Shown: in pieces, positions 16,525 to 25,592 of the stretch
How the letters are laid out: the number at the start of each line of letters is the position of its first letter
How positions within the stretch are numbered: position 1 is the stretch's first letter
Assembly: GCA_963714425.1 (NCBI GenBank)
Contig: CAVQOI010000008.1
Location: forward strand, 372,001-436,000
Direction of reading: 5' to 3'
Length of the DNA stretch: 64,000 bases
DNA from: DATCYX01 sp963714425
GTDB taxonomy: Bacteria > Chloroflexota > Anaerolineae > Anaerolineales > UBA4823
Translations under genes and position numbers: made by a program
The notes under the pieces: generated by a model
The model's input: only the letters and a program-made list of their open reading frames with translations
What the model was told of the DNA's origin: nothing
Database searches by the model: none

Positions 16525-17957
16525 ATCCAAGGGAATTTATCCAGAGACGAGTGAGCGTAGAAGAAGACCGTTCCTACCGGTGGCTCCGAGTGTTGATCAT
16601 AATTGCAGTTGCCCTGGTAAGTGTTCTGGCAGCATTCGTCAATATATCGGATACTCGCATGCTTCTGCTTCCCCCCTTTTTTCTCGCAGGAATTGGACTC
16701 TTTATCTTTCTTCTTCGAAACCCTGCCTGGGGAGTGGTTGGATTAATTGTGGCGACCTTAAATCTGCCTTCGTTTTTCGACGGAGGTACATACGAACTAA
16801 TAAGTCCAGCAGTATTACTACAGGGATTATTGTTAGGCACTTGGGTTCTGGATATGGTCGCGCGCCAGCGACGTATCCACTGGGTAAGATCACGAACAAA
16901 CCTGCCATTGTTCCTCTTCCTGGTAATGGCATTAATATCATTAATTAATGGGCAGATCAATTACTATTACTTTACAAAGATTGCTCCACTGACTGCGCAG
17001 ATAAGCACGGTCGGTCTTTTTTCTCTCTCTGCCCTTGCGTATTGGTTAGTGGGAAATCATTTAACTGAAACAAAGTGGCTCAAATGGATGTTGTGGCTAT
17101 TTTTGGCGATCAGTAGCGTATACATCATCGGTCGGTTGTTCCAGGGGCTTGAAAGCTATATTTACCAGATCTTTCAATACGGCTCGGATGCAAGCATATT
17201 CTGGATCTGGCTGATTGCTATGGCCTCCAGCCAGCTTTTATTAAATTCAAAGTTGGAACAGAAATGGCGAGTGGCTCTTGGCGCTCTCGTCTTCGCCTCC
17301 CTTTATATCGCACTGATTGAGGCATATTCTTGGAAATCAGGTTGGCTCCCAGCTTTATTCGCACTCGCGGTGGTTGTGTTCGTTGGCTTACCTCGCTTTC
17401 GTCACTATGCCGTGATACTAGCGATCATTGTCCTCGTGCTGGGATTTTCCCAAATCAGTGGAGCTGTCACAGGTGAAGAAGACTACAGCATATCCACACG
17501 CTCAGAAGCATGGAAGCTGGTGCTGCAAATCGTAAATGCAAACCCTGTATTGGGATTAGGGCCAGCAAACTACTATTGGTATACTCCTCTCTTCCCAATC
17601 TCTGGATACAGGGTTAATTTTAATTCTCATAATAACTATATTGATATTCTCGCCCAGACTGGGATTGTAGGTCTTGGGCTATTTCTTTGGTTTGCTCTCG
17701 AAGTTGGTCTGCTCGCATGGCGTTTGAAAGATCATGTACCGGAAGGGTTTTCAAAGGCTTACGTGGTCGGTGCTATTGGAGGGCTGGCAGGCACTTTAGT
17801 GACCGGAGTTCTGGGTGACTGGATATTACCCTTCGTGTATAATGTTGGCTTGGTCGGCTACCGCTCAAGCATCCTGGCGTGGTTGTTTTTGGGTGGATTG
17901 CTTAGCCTGGAACAAATTTATTTGCGCAAAGACGAATCAGACTTCACCGAAAAATAG
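16521..17957 (+). CDS. O-antigen polymerase/ligase-like membrane protein (Wzy family)
   Basis: Polytopic membrane protein of 478 residues with about twelve hydrophobic spans. A large outer loop contains SISTRSEAWKLVLQIV, then NPVLGLGPANYYW and NFNSHNNYIDILAQTGIVGL. The R-x6-W followed by G-x-G-x-x-x-Y and H-N-x-Y/F pattern is typical of the Wzy_C/O-antigen ligase domain. It probably polymerises lipid-linked repeat units on the outer face of the membrane. The start codon overlaps the upstream stop by 4 nt and the next gene follows after 1 nt. No Wzx flippase was recognised in the window. Confidence 0.85.
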   Translation: MNPREFIQRRVSVEEDRSYRWLRVLIIIAVALVSVLAAFVNISDTRMLLLPPFFLAGIGLFIFLLRNPAWGVVGLIVATLNLPSFFDGGTYELISPAVLLQGLLLGTWVLDMVARQRRIHWVRSRTNLPLFLFLVMALISLINGQINYYYFTKIAPLTAQISTVGLFSLSALAYWLVGNHLTETKWLKWMLWLFLAISSVYIIGRLFQGLESYIYQIFQYGSDASIFWIWLIAMASSQLLLNSKLEQKWRVALGALVFASLYIALIEAYSWKSGWLPALFALAVVVFVGLPRFRHYAVILAIIVLVLGFSQISGAVTGEEDYSISTRSEAWKLVLQIVNANPVLGLGPANYYWYTPLFPISGYRVNFNSHNNYIDILAQTGIVGLGLFLWFALEVGLLAWRLKDHVPEGFSKAYVVGAIGGLAGTLVTGVLGDWILPFVYNVGLVGYRSSILAWLFLGGLLSLEQIYLRKDESDFTEK

Positions 17958-17958
17958 G

Positions 17959-18873
17959 ATGAGTACATCAATTATTATTGTCAATTGGAATACGAGCGAG
18001 CTCCTCTCAACCTGCCTGAGTTCGATCAATTCTGTAACGACATCGAGGAATGTGGATGTGTTCGTTGTAGACAATGCTTCTACTGACGAAAGTGTTGTCA
18101 TGATTCGTGAGCAATTCCCTCTAGTGAATCTGATTGAAAATTCAGAGAATATTGGCTTTGCACGTGCGAATAATCTTGCTCTACGGCAATCTCGTGGAGA
18201 GTATTTGATGTTGCTCAATCCTGATACGCAACTGAAGGCCGGTGCATTGCAGACATTGGTTGAGTTTATAGCTAACAATCCTCAAGCTGCCGCTGCAGGA
18301 CCGCGTATTCTGAACCCTGATGGCAGCCTGCAGCCCTCCTGTTCTCCCACACCGACGCTTCTACGTGAGATGCTGCGTTTATTGCATGCACCGGGTGTCC
18401 GTCCAGACGGTTATTACCCGATGCATTCATGGGACCAGTCTACCCCGCGACAGGTAGATACAATGTTGGGCGCCTGCATCGTCATAAAACGCGAGGCTCT
18501 TGAGCAGATTGGTTTTCTGGATGAGGATTACTTTATTTATAGTGAAGAAGTTGACTTATGTACTCGCCTTAAACAGGCTGGTTGGGAGTTGTACTGGGTC
18601 CCTCAATCCGAGATAGTTCATTATGGAGGTCAGAGTACCCAGCAGGTCGCTCAGGAGATGTTTTTTCGATTATACGAGGGCAAACTGATTTATTTTCGCA
18701 AGCACCGCGGAAAACTTGCCGCCAATCTGTACAAAATAATCCTTGCTGTTGCAGCCTTAATGCGCATCGCTTCCTCTCCTCTCGCTCTCTTGCGCGGACC
18801 CACTGTTAGACAGAGTCAACGAATTATGGTACAAAACTATTCACGCTTGTTACTATCTCTCCCAGAGTTGTAG
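17959..18873 (+). CDS. Family 2 glycosyltransferase
   Basis: GT-A enzyme of 304 residues. MSTSIIIVNWNTSELLSTCL is followed by VVDNASTDESV, the metal-binding LNPDT, and the C-terminal FLDEDYFIYSEEVDLCTRLKQAGW. The frame is open back to 17815, but the family start and the position 1 nt after the upstream stop fix the ATG at 17959. A C-terminal hydrophobic stretch (AVAALMRIASSPLALL) may attach it to the membrane. Similar proteins are rhamnosyl- or galactofuranosyltransferases. Confidence 0.9.
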   Translation: MSTSIIIVNWNTSELLSTCLSSINSVTTSRNVDVFVVDNASTDESVVMIREQFPLVNLIENSENIGFARANNLALRQSRGEYLMLLNPDTQLKAGALQTLVEFIANNPQAAAAGPRILNPDGSLQPSCSPTPTLLREMLRLLHAPGVRPDGYYPMHSWDQSTPRQVDTMLGACIVIKREALEQIGFLDEDYFIYSEEVDLCTRLKQAGWELYWVPQSEIVHYGGQSTQQVAQEMFFRLYEGKLIYFRKHRGKLAANLYKIILAVAALMRIASSPLALLRGPTVRQSQRIMVQNYSRLLLSLPEL

Positions 18874-18904
18874 TAATCATCTTGTATAATTCAGGAGTTA
18901 TTAG

Positions 18905-19150
18905 ATGACCGTTGAGACGCAAATAATGGACTATATCGCAAAAAATTTACTTTTTAGCGATAATGGTTTCCAGTACCCAGAAGACGCCTCTTTCTTAGAG
19001 GAGGGGATCGTCGATTCCGTAGGTGTTATGGAATTAGTCGCATTTGTCGAGACAAATTTTAGTATAAAAATTGATGACCTGGAGGTTACCCCAGATAATT
19101 TCGATTCCGTCGGAAAACTGGCTGCCTTCATCCGGAGTAAATCAAATTAA
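18905..19150 (+). CDS. Acyl carrier protein 3
   Basis: An 81-residue carrier protein. The attachment Ser is Ser38 in GIVDSVGVMELV, and the C-terminus carries the typical NFDSVGKLAAFI. It differs clearly from the two carriers at 7039 and 7652 and lies 5 kb upstream of an AMP-forming ligase (24011), its most likely loading enzyme. A comparable carrier + acyl ligase + AsnB combination occurs in exosortase-A-type exopolysaccharide loci, but no exosortase is seen here. GGAG at 18893-18896 supports the start. Confidence 0.85.
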   Translation: MTVETQIMDYIAKNLLFSDNGFQYPEDASFLEEGIVDSVGVMELVAFVETNFSIKIDDLEVTPDNFDSVGKLAAFIRSKSN

Positions 19151-19171
19151 GGATAGGATGGAATCCAAGTA

Positions 19172-19432
19172 ATGAGATTAAACAGATCACTAATGCACTC
19201 GCTTCTGCTGATCATGGGCTGCCTTGTCTTCGTAAAACCCGCATACGCAGCCTATATCGATCCAAACACCGGTGGAATGCTGTTCCAGGTGTTGGCGGTC
19301 ATGTTCGGCGTTATTTCCGGCATTATTCTGATTTTTTCGAGCCGGATAAAAATGTTGGTTTTTCGAATTGCTCGTTTATTAAGAGGTTCAAAAGCCGAGC
19401 AATCTTCGCAAGCTGACGAACCCGAAGACTAA
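19172..19432 (+). CDS. Small secreted or membrane protein with Y-I-D-P-N-T-G-G motif
   Basis: An 86-residue protein. A signal peptide or first span (SLLLIMGCLVFVKPAYAA) is followed at once by AYIDPNTGGMLFQ, then a second hydrophobic span (VLAVMFGVISGIILIF) and a basic tail. Small proteins with a Y-I-D-P-G/N-T-G motif commonly accompany alkaline-phosphatase-superfamily or sulfatase-like genes in polysaccharide loci; one such gene starts 28 nt downstream. No biochemical function is known to me. It may be a partner of the downstream enzyme. Confidence 0.75.
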   Translation: MRLNRSLMHSLLLIMGCLVFVKPAYAAYIDPNTGGMLFQVLAVMFGVISGIILIFSSRIKMLVFRIARLLRGSKAEQSSQADEPED

Positions 19433-19459
19433 TTTCCCGGAATTATTTGGAATTTATTG

Positions 19460-21295
19460 ATGCGAACGATCATCATAGGTTTGGATGCTTTTGACCCGCG
19501 CTATTATGAAAAGCTCTACGAGCAGGGTAAGGTTCCGAATCTGGCAAAGTTAGCTGGGCGGGGTGGATACGCCAACCTCTCTATTTCAAATCCACCCCAG
19601 AGCGAAGTCTCATGGACGAGCATTGCGACCGGCTTAAATCCTGGCGGACACGGGATATTTGATTTTGTGCACAGAGATCCCTCGACTTATTCACCATTTG
19701 TCTCACTGCTGCCAACGCAAAAGGGTCTTGCGGGCGTGGGGTTCACGCCTCCGCACACAGCAACAACCTTTTTCGAGCATGCGGTACGCAGAGGTTATCC
19801 TGCAACATCTTTATGGTGGCCGGCTACATTCCCAGCGAGACCAGACCTACCCGTATCAACGATACCAGGCCTGGGAACACCAGACATCCATGGAAAATTG
19901 GGTGTGGGCACCTTGTTTGCCAACGACGAGGGTATTCTTCCGCTCGGTTCAAAAACAGCTTTTGAAAAGTTAAGCCGTTCGCATGATGGTAAATATTCTG
20001 CAGAGATCAAAGGACCAGCACGAAAAAAAGGTGATCGATCGGAATCAGCCACGCTAGGTATTCAGCTTGAGAGCCTCGACGAGAAGACTGCTAAGCTATC
20101 CCTGGGCAGCCAGGTAATCGAGCTGATACTTAACCAGTGGAGTCCGATCGTAGAGCTAACATTTAATGTTGGATTCTTGTTCAAAGTGCATGCCATTACA
20201 CGCGTTATTTTGACGCGAACACAGCCAGATCCGGTTCTTTACTTTCTCCCCATCCAAATCCACCCACTTAAATCAATATGGCGCTATGGCACTCCTCAGG
20301 ATTTTGTGCGCAAAACCTGGAAGATATCTGGGCCCTTCCTTTCGCTCGGCTGGCCTCAAGACACAACAGGTCTTGAAGAAGGTTGCATCGATGATCTCAA
20401 ATTTCTCGAGCTCTGCGACAGCATCTTCACGGCGCGTGAGGCCGCGCTGGTACAGCACCTGGCCGATTATAACGAGGGCGTGATTGCTTGTGTCTTTGAC
20501 AGCCTGGATCGCATCCAGCATATGTTTTGGAGAGACCGACCAGATATTATCGATGCGTGGTATATGAAATTAGATGCAATGGTGGGTCGGATCCTGCAAA
20601 CCGTTGAAAATCGTATGCCCTCGGATACACACGTCTTGGTTCTCTCGGATCACGGTTTCACAAGGTTCGATCACAAAGTACATCTAAACCGCTGGTTATT
20701 GGAGCAAGGTTACCTTGTTAAGAAGGATGGTGCGGGAAATTCTAGCCTAACCAATATCGATTGGAACAAAAGTCGGGCGTATGCACTTGGCTTGAACAGT
20801 ATCTATCTAAACCTGCAGGGTCGCGAGGGTCAGGGGATTGTTCCCCTTGAACAGATCGAGAATACAGTAAACGAAATAAAGAGTAAGCTGTCCACGTGGA
20901 TTGGGCCAGATCACCAACTTGTTGTCAACCACTGCTATACACGTGGTGAAGCTTTTGAAGGAAGCCTGACCCAATATGGTCCAGATATCCTGGTTGGCTA
21001 CTCTGCAGGTTATAGGGCTTCACAACAAACAGGATTAGGCAGTTGGGAAGAGAATGCATTGGAACCTAACCGGGATCATTGGGGTGCCGATCACTGCATA
21101 GACCCGCAACTCGTGCCTGGTGTAATCTTTTCAAGCCAATCGCTCACTCACCTGCCCAATCCTTCTTACCGGGAGATCCCTTCGCTTGTTCTGGGTGAGG
21201 CTGTCACCTCGGGCAAATCTGCTCCCCCAAAGCCACCGGCGGAAGAAGATCGTGATGTTTTGGAGGAGAGGTTGAAAAGTCTTGGCTACCTATAA
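19460..21295 (+). CDS. Alkaline phosphatase superfamily phosphohydrolase/phosphodiesterase
   Basis: A 611-residue protein of the AlkP superfamily (COG3379-like from memory). Metal-binding segments are visible: IIGLDAFDP at the N-terminus, a nucleophile region with Ser/Thr in SEVSWTSIATG, LSDHGFTRFDHKVHLNRWL and the C-terminal NRDHWGADHCID. No signal peptide is evident, so it may act in the cytoplasm or be exported by an unusual route. It could hydrolyse or transfer phosphodiester groups on the glycan or its lipid carrier. The start is the ATG at 19460, one codon after an in-frame TTG. The next gene overlaps its 3' end by 14 nt. Confidence 0.75.
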   Translation: MRTIIIGLDAFDPRYYEKLYEQGKVPNLAKLAGRGGYANLSISNPPQSEVSWTSIATGLNPGGHGIFDFVHRDPSTYSPFVSLLPTQKGLAGVGFTPPHTATTFFEHAVRRGYPATSLWWPATFPARPDLPVSTIPGLGTPDIHGKLGVGTLFANDEGILPLGSKTAFEKLSRSHDGKYSAEIKGPARKKGDRSESATLGIQLESLDEKTAKLSLGSQVIELILNQWSPIVELTFNVGFLFKVHAITRVILTRTQPDPVLYFLPIQIHPLKSIWRYGTPQDFVRKTWKISGPFLSLGWPQDTTGLEEGCIDDLKFLELCDSIFTAREAALVQHLADYNEGVIACVFDSLDRIQHMFWRDRPDIIDAWYMKLDAMVGRILQTVENRMPSDTHVLVLSDHGFTRFDHKVHLNRWLLEQGYLVKKDGAGNSSLTNIDWNKSRAYALGLNSIYLNLQGREGQGIVPLEQIENTVNEIKSKLSTWIGPDHQLVVNHCYTRGEAFEGSLTQYGPDILVGYSAGYRASQQTGLGSWEENALEPNRDHWGADHCIDPQLVPGVIFSSQSLTHLPNPSYREIPSLVLGEAVTSGKSAPPKPPAEEDRDVLEERLKSLGYL

Positions 21296-21818
21296 AGGTA
21301 GGCTCGCATCCCGAGAAGATTTATTCTACGCCTATGTAGCCTGTTCACTACCCATATTTTTATGGGCTTTTTATAAATTGTTTCGTGACACTCCTGCTTG
21401 GATCCTTCGCATGAGTGTGCTCGATATCCTCAGTGTTCTGGCATATTCTTTAGCGATCTCTGTTCTCGAGAGTCTAATCATCTGGGGATTGTTTGTCCTG
21501 TTAGGTTTCCTTTTACCTGAGGCACGGTTTCGTAGAAAATTCGTCCCCCTCGTAATGGCTATTACTCTCGTGTCTGCTATTTGGGCAGTCAACGCCCAGT
21601 TTAACTACGCAGAAGTATTCGATTGGTCATTTTCTGAAGCCCTTCCATGGCTGGTCTTGTCGATCTTCACAATTATTGTCGGATATCTCCTGGTGCTCCG
21701 CTCCGACCGTCTGGCAAATTTGATCTATAAGCTTGTAAAAGGACTATCGGTTCTCACATCGGTGTATATTATTTTGGGCTTGATTGGAATCGTTGTCGTA
21801 ATTTTCCGGAATCTATAA
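21282..21818 (+). CDS. Unrecognised integral membrane protein
   Basis: A 178-residue protein with about five hydrophobic spans: AYVACSLPIFLWAFY, LDILSVLAYSLAISVLESLIIWGLFVLLGFLL, FVPLVMAITLVSAIWAV, LPWLVLSIFTIIVGYLLVL and SVYIILGLIGIVVVIF. The TTG start lies within the last codons of the upstream phosphohydrolase, so the two are probably translationally coupled. It sits between two AlkP-superfamily enzymes and may help place them at the membrane or transport their substrate. I do not recognise a family. Confidence 0.7.
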   Translation: MATYKGRLASREDLFYAYVACSLPIFLWAFYKLFRDTPAWILRMSVLDILSVLAYSLAISVLESLIIWGLFVLLGFLLPEARFRRKFVPLVMAITLVSAIWAVNAQFNYAEVFDWSFSEALPWLVLSIFTIIVGYLLVLRSDRLANLIYKLVKGLSVLTSVYIILGLIGIVVVIFRNL

Positions 21819-21828
21819 AGGATTTGAC

Positions 21829-23364
21829 TTGCGCCCACATATTAATCGTAGAGATTTTCTAAAAGTAGCAGCTCTCGCTCCTCTAATGGCGAGCAATTAT
21901 CCAGGTTTACTTGAGACCTCTTCCCCATTATCATACAACTTGGTTCCGCCAAATATCTTGATCATCATATTAGATGCTTTTTCGGCAAAAAATGTATCTT
22001 TATTTGGATATCCAAGAAATACAACTCCAAACTTCGAACGACTAGCAGAAAGGGCGGTTGTTTACCACAAACATTATTCAACCGCTGGTTTCACAACCCC
22101 TGGTACAGCCTCACTGCTCACTGGCACATATCCTTGGACACATCGCGCGATCCACCTGCGCGGTACTGTAGAAAACTCTCTTGTCAACAATAACATTTTT
22201 CGACTGATAGCAGAAAAAGGTTACAACCGCATTGCATTCACCCAGAACTTGCTCTCATTTTATTTGCTCTACCAATTCTCAAAAGATATTGACCAGCTTC
22301 GGAAAATGAGGGACAACGCGCTTAAAGATTTCACCATAGCTGATCGTATTTTTTACAACGATTTCATCGTTGCAAAAACCAGCGAGGTGGCGATGTTGCC
22401 CGTCGAAACTGCTGCGTCTGGCTCATTATTTCTATCATTGATCTATCGGTGGATCATCTCTGCACAGACAAAACACTTGACAAAAGAGCTTGAGCCAATT
22501 TATCCAGATGGACTTCCAGAACAAAACGGGCGTCTGTATACGCTTGAGCCAGCAATCGACTGGTTGATCAATATGATCCCATCAATCCCTCAGCCATATC
22601 TTGGATTTTTTCATCTGCTCCCCCCTCATGAGCCCTATTTGCCTCGCCGAGAATTCGTTGGACGATTCATTGATAGTTGGAAACCGATCAGCAAGCCCCG
22701 GGCACATTTTAGCCTGGGGTATCGACAAAAAGATCTAAACCAGTATCGCAGATCCTATGATGAGTACATCCTAAATTGTGACGCAGAGCTAGGCCGTATG
22801 ATTGATGAATGGGATAAAAATGGCACATTAGACAATACATATGTCATCATCACATCTGACCATGGCGAGATGTTCGAGCGTGGAATAAAAGCTCATACGA
22901 CTGAATCGTTATATGATCCGGTTGTTACTATTCCCTTGATGATCTTAGAACCCGGACGGTCTGAGCGGCACGATATCTATGTGAATACCAGCTCAATTGA
23001 CCTGCTCCCGACAATCTTACACTTTGCCGGGTTAAGCACTCCCGATTGGGCAGAAGGGGAGATCCTGCCGCCGTTTGCAAACGCCAATGACAATAATCAG
23101 CGCCCAATATTTCTATTAGACGCCAAGTCCAATCCAAAGTTGGCTCCCCTAGAAAAAGCATCTTTTGGAATTCTAAAAGGGCATCATAAACTTCTCCATT
23201 ATCGGGGTTATGATGAATCCAAAACACCCCCTGATTATGAGATGTTTAATTTAGCTGAGGATCCAGAGGAGCTCACCGATATTTATAAGAGTGAAAAAGC
23301 TATTGCTAGCGAGCTCAAAGATATTCTGCTTGCCCGCCTAGAAGAAGCCAACAAATTGTATTAA
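21829..23364 (+). CDS. Tat-exported sulfatase-fold enzyme with Thr at the nucleophile position
   Basis: A 511-residue protein. A twin-arginine signal (NRRDFLKVAALAPLMA, 6-21) indicates folded export. The AlkP/sulfatase core follows: ILIIILDAFSAKNVSLFGYPRNTTPNFERLA, then GFTTPGTASLLTG, then VIITSDHGEMFE. Sulfatases need Cys or Ser in C/S-x-P-x-R for formylglycine; here the matching position is Thr and the Arg is missing. Thr is the nucleophile in LtaS- and EptA-type phosphotransferases, so a phospho-group transferase or hydrolase acting on the exported glycan is more likely than a sulfatase. The TTG start has AAAGGA before it. Confidence 0.75.
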   Translation: MRPHINRRDFLKVAALAPLMASNYPGLLETSSPLSYNLVPPNILIIILDAFSAKNVSLFGYPRNTTPNFERLAERAVVYHKHYSTAGFTTPGTASLLTGTYPWTHRAIHLRGTVENSLVNNNIFRLIAEKGYNRIAFTQNLLSFYLLYQFSKDIDQLRKMRDNALKDFTIADRIFYNDFIVAKTSEVAMLPVETAASGSLFLSLIYRWIISAQTKHLTKELEPIYPDGLPEQNGRLYTLEPAIDWLINMIPSIPQPYLGFFHLLPPHEPYLPRREFVGRFIDSWKPISKPRAHFSLGYRQKDLNQYRRSYDEYILNCDAELGRMIDEWDKNGTLDNTYVIITSDHGEMFERGIKAHTTESLYDPVVTIPLMILEPGRSERHDIYVNTSSIDLLPTILHFAGLSTPDWAEGEILPPFANANDNNQRPIFLLDAKSNPKLAPLEKASFGILKGHHKLLHYRGYDESKTPPDYEMFNLAEDPEELTDIYKSEKAIASELKDILLARLEEANKLY

Positions 23365-23372
23365 CCTCCACC

Positions 23373-24014
23373 ATGAATCCGCCAATATTTCAGAGGTTAT
23401 GGCTCCGCGTAATTGGGAGACAAAGGAATCCGATCACGATTGTATCGGGGCTTCCGCGATCGGGAACGTCGATGGTTATGAAAATTCTCGAGGCTGGGGG
23501 ATTGCAGCCGTTGACGGATGAGATCCGTAAACCAGACGAGGACAACCCAAAGGGATACTACGAATTCGAGCCGGTGAAAGCACTCCGGAAAAATGATTTT
23601 TCGTGGTTGCCAGATGCCCAGGGAAGGTGCGTTAAGGTTATCGCTACATTACTTCCGTACTTGCCAGATTCACATTCTTATCAGGTAATTTTCGTCCATC
23701 GCCAGATGCTCGAGATCCTTGCATCACAGCGCAAGATGCTTGTCAACCGAGGCGAAGACCCTGACAAGGTGAGCGATGACGATATGGCGAGAATATTCGA
23801 CCGCCATCTGGAACAAGTCAAGCAGTGGCTTCATCAACGTCCGAATGTGCGGCATTTGGATGTGAACTATAATCAGATGCTGGTTGAGCCCCTCCCTGAT
23901 ATCGAGCGCATCAACCAGTTCCTCGGGGGAAGTCTTAATACTGAAAGTATGATTCGAGTCATTGACTTGAATCTCTATCGACAGCGAATGGATAGCACTA
24001 CCACGAGTTTATGA
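23373..24014 (+). CDS. Small sulfotransferase-family protein
   Basis: A 213-residue protein with a P-loop-like phosphosulfate site, TIVSGLPRSGTSMVMKIL (near 23-39), and a following E-I-R-K-P-D-E-D-N-P-K-G-Y-Y-E-F-E segment typical of a bacterial sulfotransferase subgroup. The 3'-phosphate region is VIFVHRQMLEILASQRKML. It is shorter than classical sulfotransferases (about 250-300). The stop overlaps the start of the AMP ligase by 4 nt, so the two are coupled. Substrate unknown; no PAPS-forming genes are seen nearby. Confidence 0.7.
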   Translation: MNPPIFQRLWLRVIGRQRNPITIVSGLPRSGTSMVMKILEAGGLQPLTDEIRKPDEDNPKGYYEFEPVKALRKNDFSWLPDAQGRCVKVIATLLPYLPDSHSYQVIFVHRQMLEILASQRKMLVNRGEDPDKVSDDDMARIFDRHLEQVKQWLHQRPNVRHLDVNYNQMLVEPLPDIERINQFLGGSLNTESMIRVIDLNLYRQRMDSTTTSL

Positions 24015-25567
24015 GTAATCCGTATATGTTGGTACAAGATTTTCTAGAGCGAAGCGCGGCGCGCCTTCCTGATAAAGTGGCCCTGGTTTGTCAAGAACAA
24101 CGGCTGACTTACAGCCAGATCGATATTATGGCGAACCGGTTGGCGAATGCCATGCTTGCACATGGCTTAGTGCGTGGCGATCGGGTGGCAATTTATCTCA
24201 ATAATTCTGTAGAATCTGTCGTGGGGATTTTCGCTACACTAAAAGCAGGCGGAGTGTTTGTGCCGATAAACCCCACAACTAAGCGAGATAAGCTCGTTTA
24301 CATCCTGAACAACTGCCGGGCAAGTGGCTTGCTTGTAGAAGAGCGCCAGGATGGGTTGATACGCGACATATCGAAGGAGCTACACTGGCTCAAATTCGCA
24401 ATTATTTGCGGAGAGACACCGCTGGATCAAGCTGCGGAATCTTCTGAGAATATCCGGATGCTAGCTTATAACGCCTGCCTGGTCAGTTTTCCTCTTGAGC
24501 GTCCACCTCGAGTGAATATCGATCTCGACCTGGCTTGTTTGATTTACACCTCGGGGACGACTGGGGACCCCAAAGGCGTCATGAGCGATCATAGCAATGT
24601 TGTTTTTGCCGCCAGCTCAATCATCCAGTATTTAAATAACACCGAAGATGATGTCGTCATCGATGTGCTGCCCCTATCCTTTGATTATGGTCTTTACCAG
24701 TTATTGATGACATTTAAGTTTGGTGGCAGGTTAATCCTGGAGCGCGGCTTTGCCTATCCGGCTGTTATCCTTAAACGTATGGAAACGGAGGGAGTTACCG
24801 GTTTCCCAGGTGTGCCAACAGTCTTTGCTATCCTATTACGCTTGGACCTTAGCCTTTATGATCTCTCCAGTTTGCGTTATCTCACCAACACAGCAGCAGC
24901 GTTACCTGTTAGCCATATTCTCGAATTACGCGATAAATTTCCGTGGGCTAAGTTATTCTCTATGTATGGCCTTACAGAAACCAAACGCACATTGTATTTG
25001 CCGCCTGAACAATTAGATGTCCGCCCAGGCTCTGTGGGCATTGCTATTCCGGGAACAGAGGTTTGGATTGAGGATGACGAGCGTAACCGGCTTGGTGGAG
25101 ATCAGGTAGGAGAGCTGGTAGTCCGAGGTCGGCATGTAATGCGAGGCTATTGGGATGCACCAGAGGCGACGGCTGAACGATACCGTCCTGGCGATATACC
25201 TGGCGAGCGGCATTGTTATACCGGGGATCTTTTTCGTATGGATGACGAAGGGTTCTTTTATTTTGTTAGTCGTAAAGATGACATCATCAAGAGTCGTGGG
25301 GAGAAAGTAGCACCAAAGGAAGTGGAGGGGGTCCTCTATGCAATCAAAGGTGTTGCTGAAGCTGCTGTGGTTGGGGTACACGATCCCATCCTTGGCGAAG
25401 TTCCAAAAGCGTTTTTAGTCCTGGATGGTGTGGAATTAACTGAAGCGCAAGTACTGGCGCACTGCCGTGCGAATCTCGAAGATTTTATGGTGCCAAAATA
25501 CGTGGAATTCCGTGATGAGCTGCCCAAGACATCATCTGGTAAGATTAAAAAAACAGATTTGATGTAA
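24011..25567 (+). CDS. AMP-forming acyl ligase (acyl-CoA/acyl-carrier synthetase family)
   Basis: A 518-residue ANL-superfamily enzyme. P-loop CLIYTSGTTGDPKGVMSDH, A5-like MYGLTETKRTLYLPPE, GDLFRMDDEGFFYFVSRKDDIIKSRG and the C-terminal catalytic Lys in KTSSGKIKKTDL are all present. It differs from the prolyl ligase at 5415: its A4 region is PLSFDYGLYQLL, without the F-D-L/A-S amino-acid motif, so a carboxylic acid is more likely than an amino acid. Similar ligases occur in exosortase-A-type exopolysaccharide loci. It probably loads the carrier protein at 18905. Acyl group unknown. Confidence 0.85.
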   Translation: MSNPYMLVQDFLERSAARLPDKVALVCQEQRLTYSQIDIMANRLANAMLAHGLVRGDRVAIYLNNSVESVVGIFATLKAGGVFVPINPTTKRDKLVYILNNCRASGLLVEERQDGLIRDISKELHWLKFAIICGETPLDQAAESSENIRMLAYNACLVSFPLERPPRVNIDLDLACLIYTSGTTGDPKGVMSDHSNVVFAASSIIQYLNNTEDDVVIDVLPLSFDYGLYQLLMTFKFGGRLILERGFAYPAVILKRMETEGVTGFPGVPTVFAILLRLDLSLYDLSSLRYLTNTAAALPVSHILELRDKFPWAKLFSMYGLTETKRTLYLPPEQLDVRPGSVGIAIPGTEVWIEDDERNRLGGDQVGELVVRGRHVMRGYWDAPEATAERYRPGDIPGERHCYTGDLFRMDDEGFFYFVSRKDDIIKSRGEKVAPKEVEGVLYAIKGVAEAAVVGVHDPILGEVPKAFLVLDGVELTEAQVLAHCRANLEDFMVPKYVEFRDELPKTSSGKIKKTDLM

Positions 25568-25592
25568 TTCCAAGCTCATAAATACGAATTTT

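Noticed and set aside
21829..23364. Annotation as a sulfatase
   Set aside because: The residue needed for formylglycine is Thr and the motif Arg is missing, so the enzyme is described as sulfatase-fold only.
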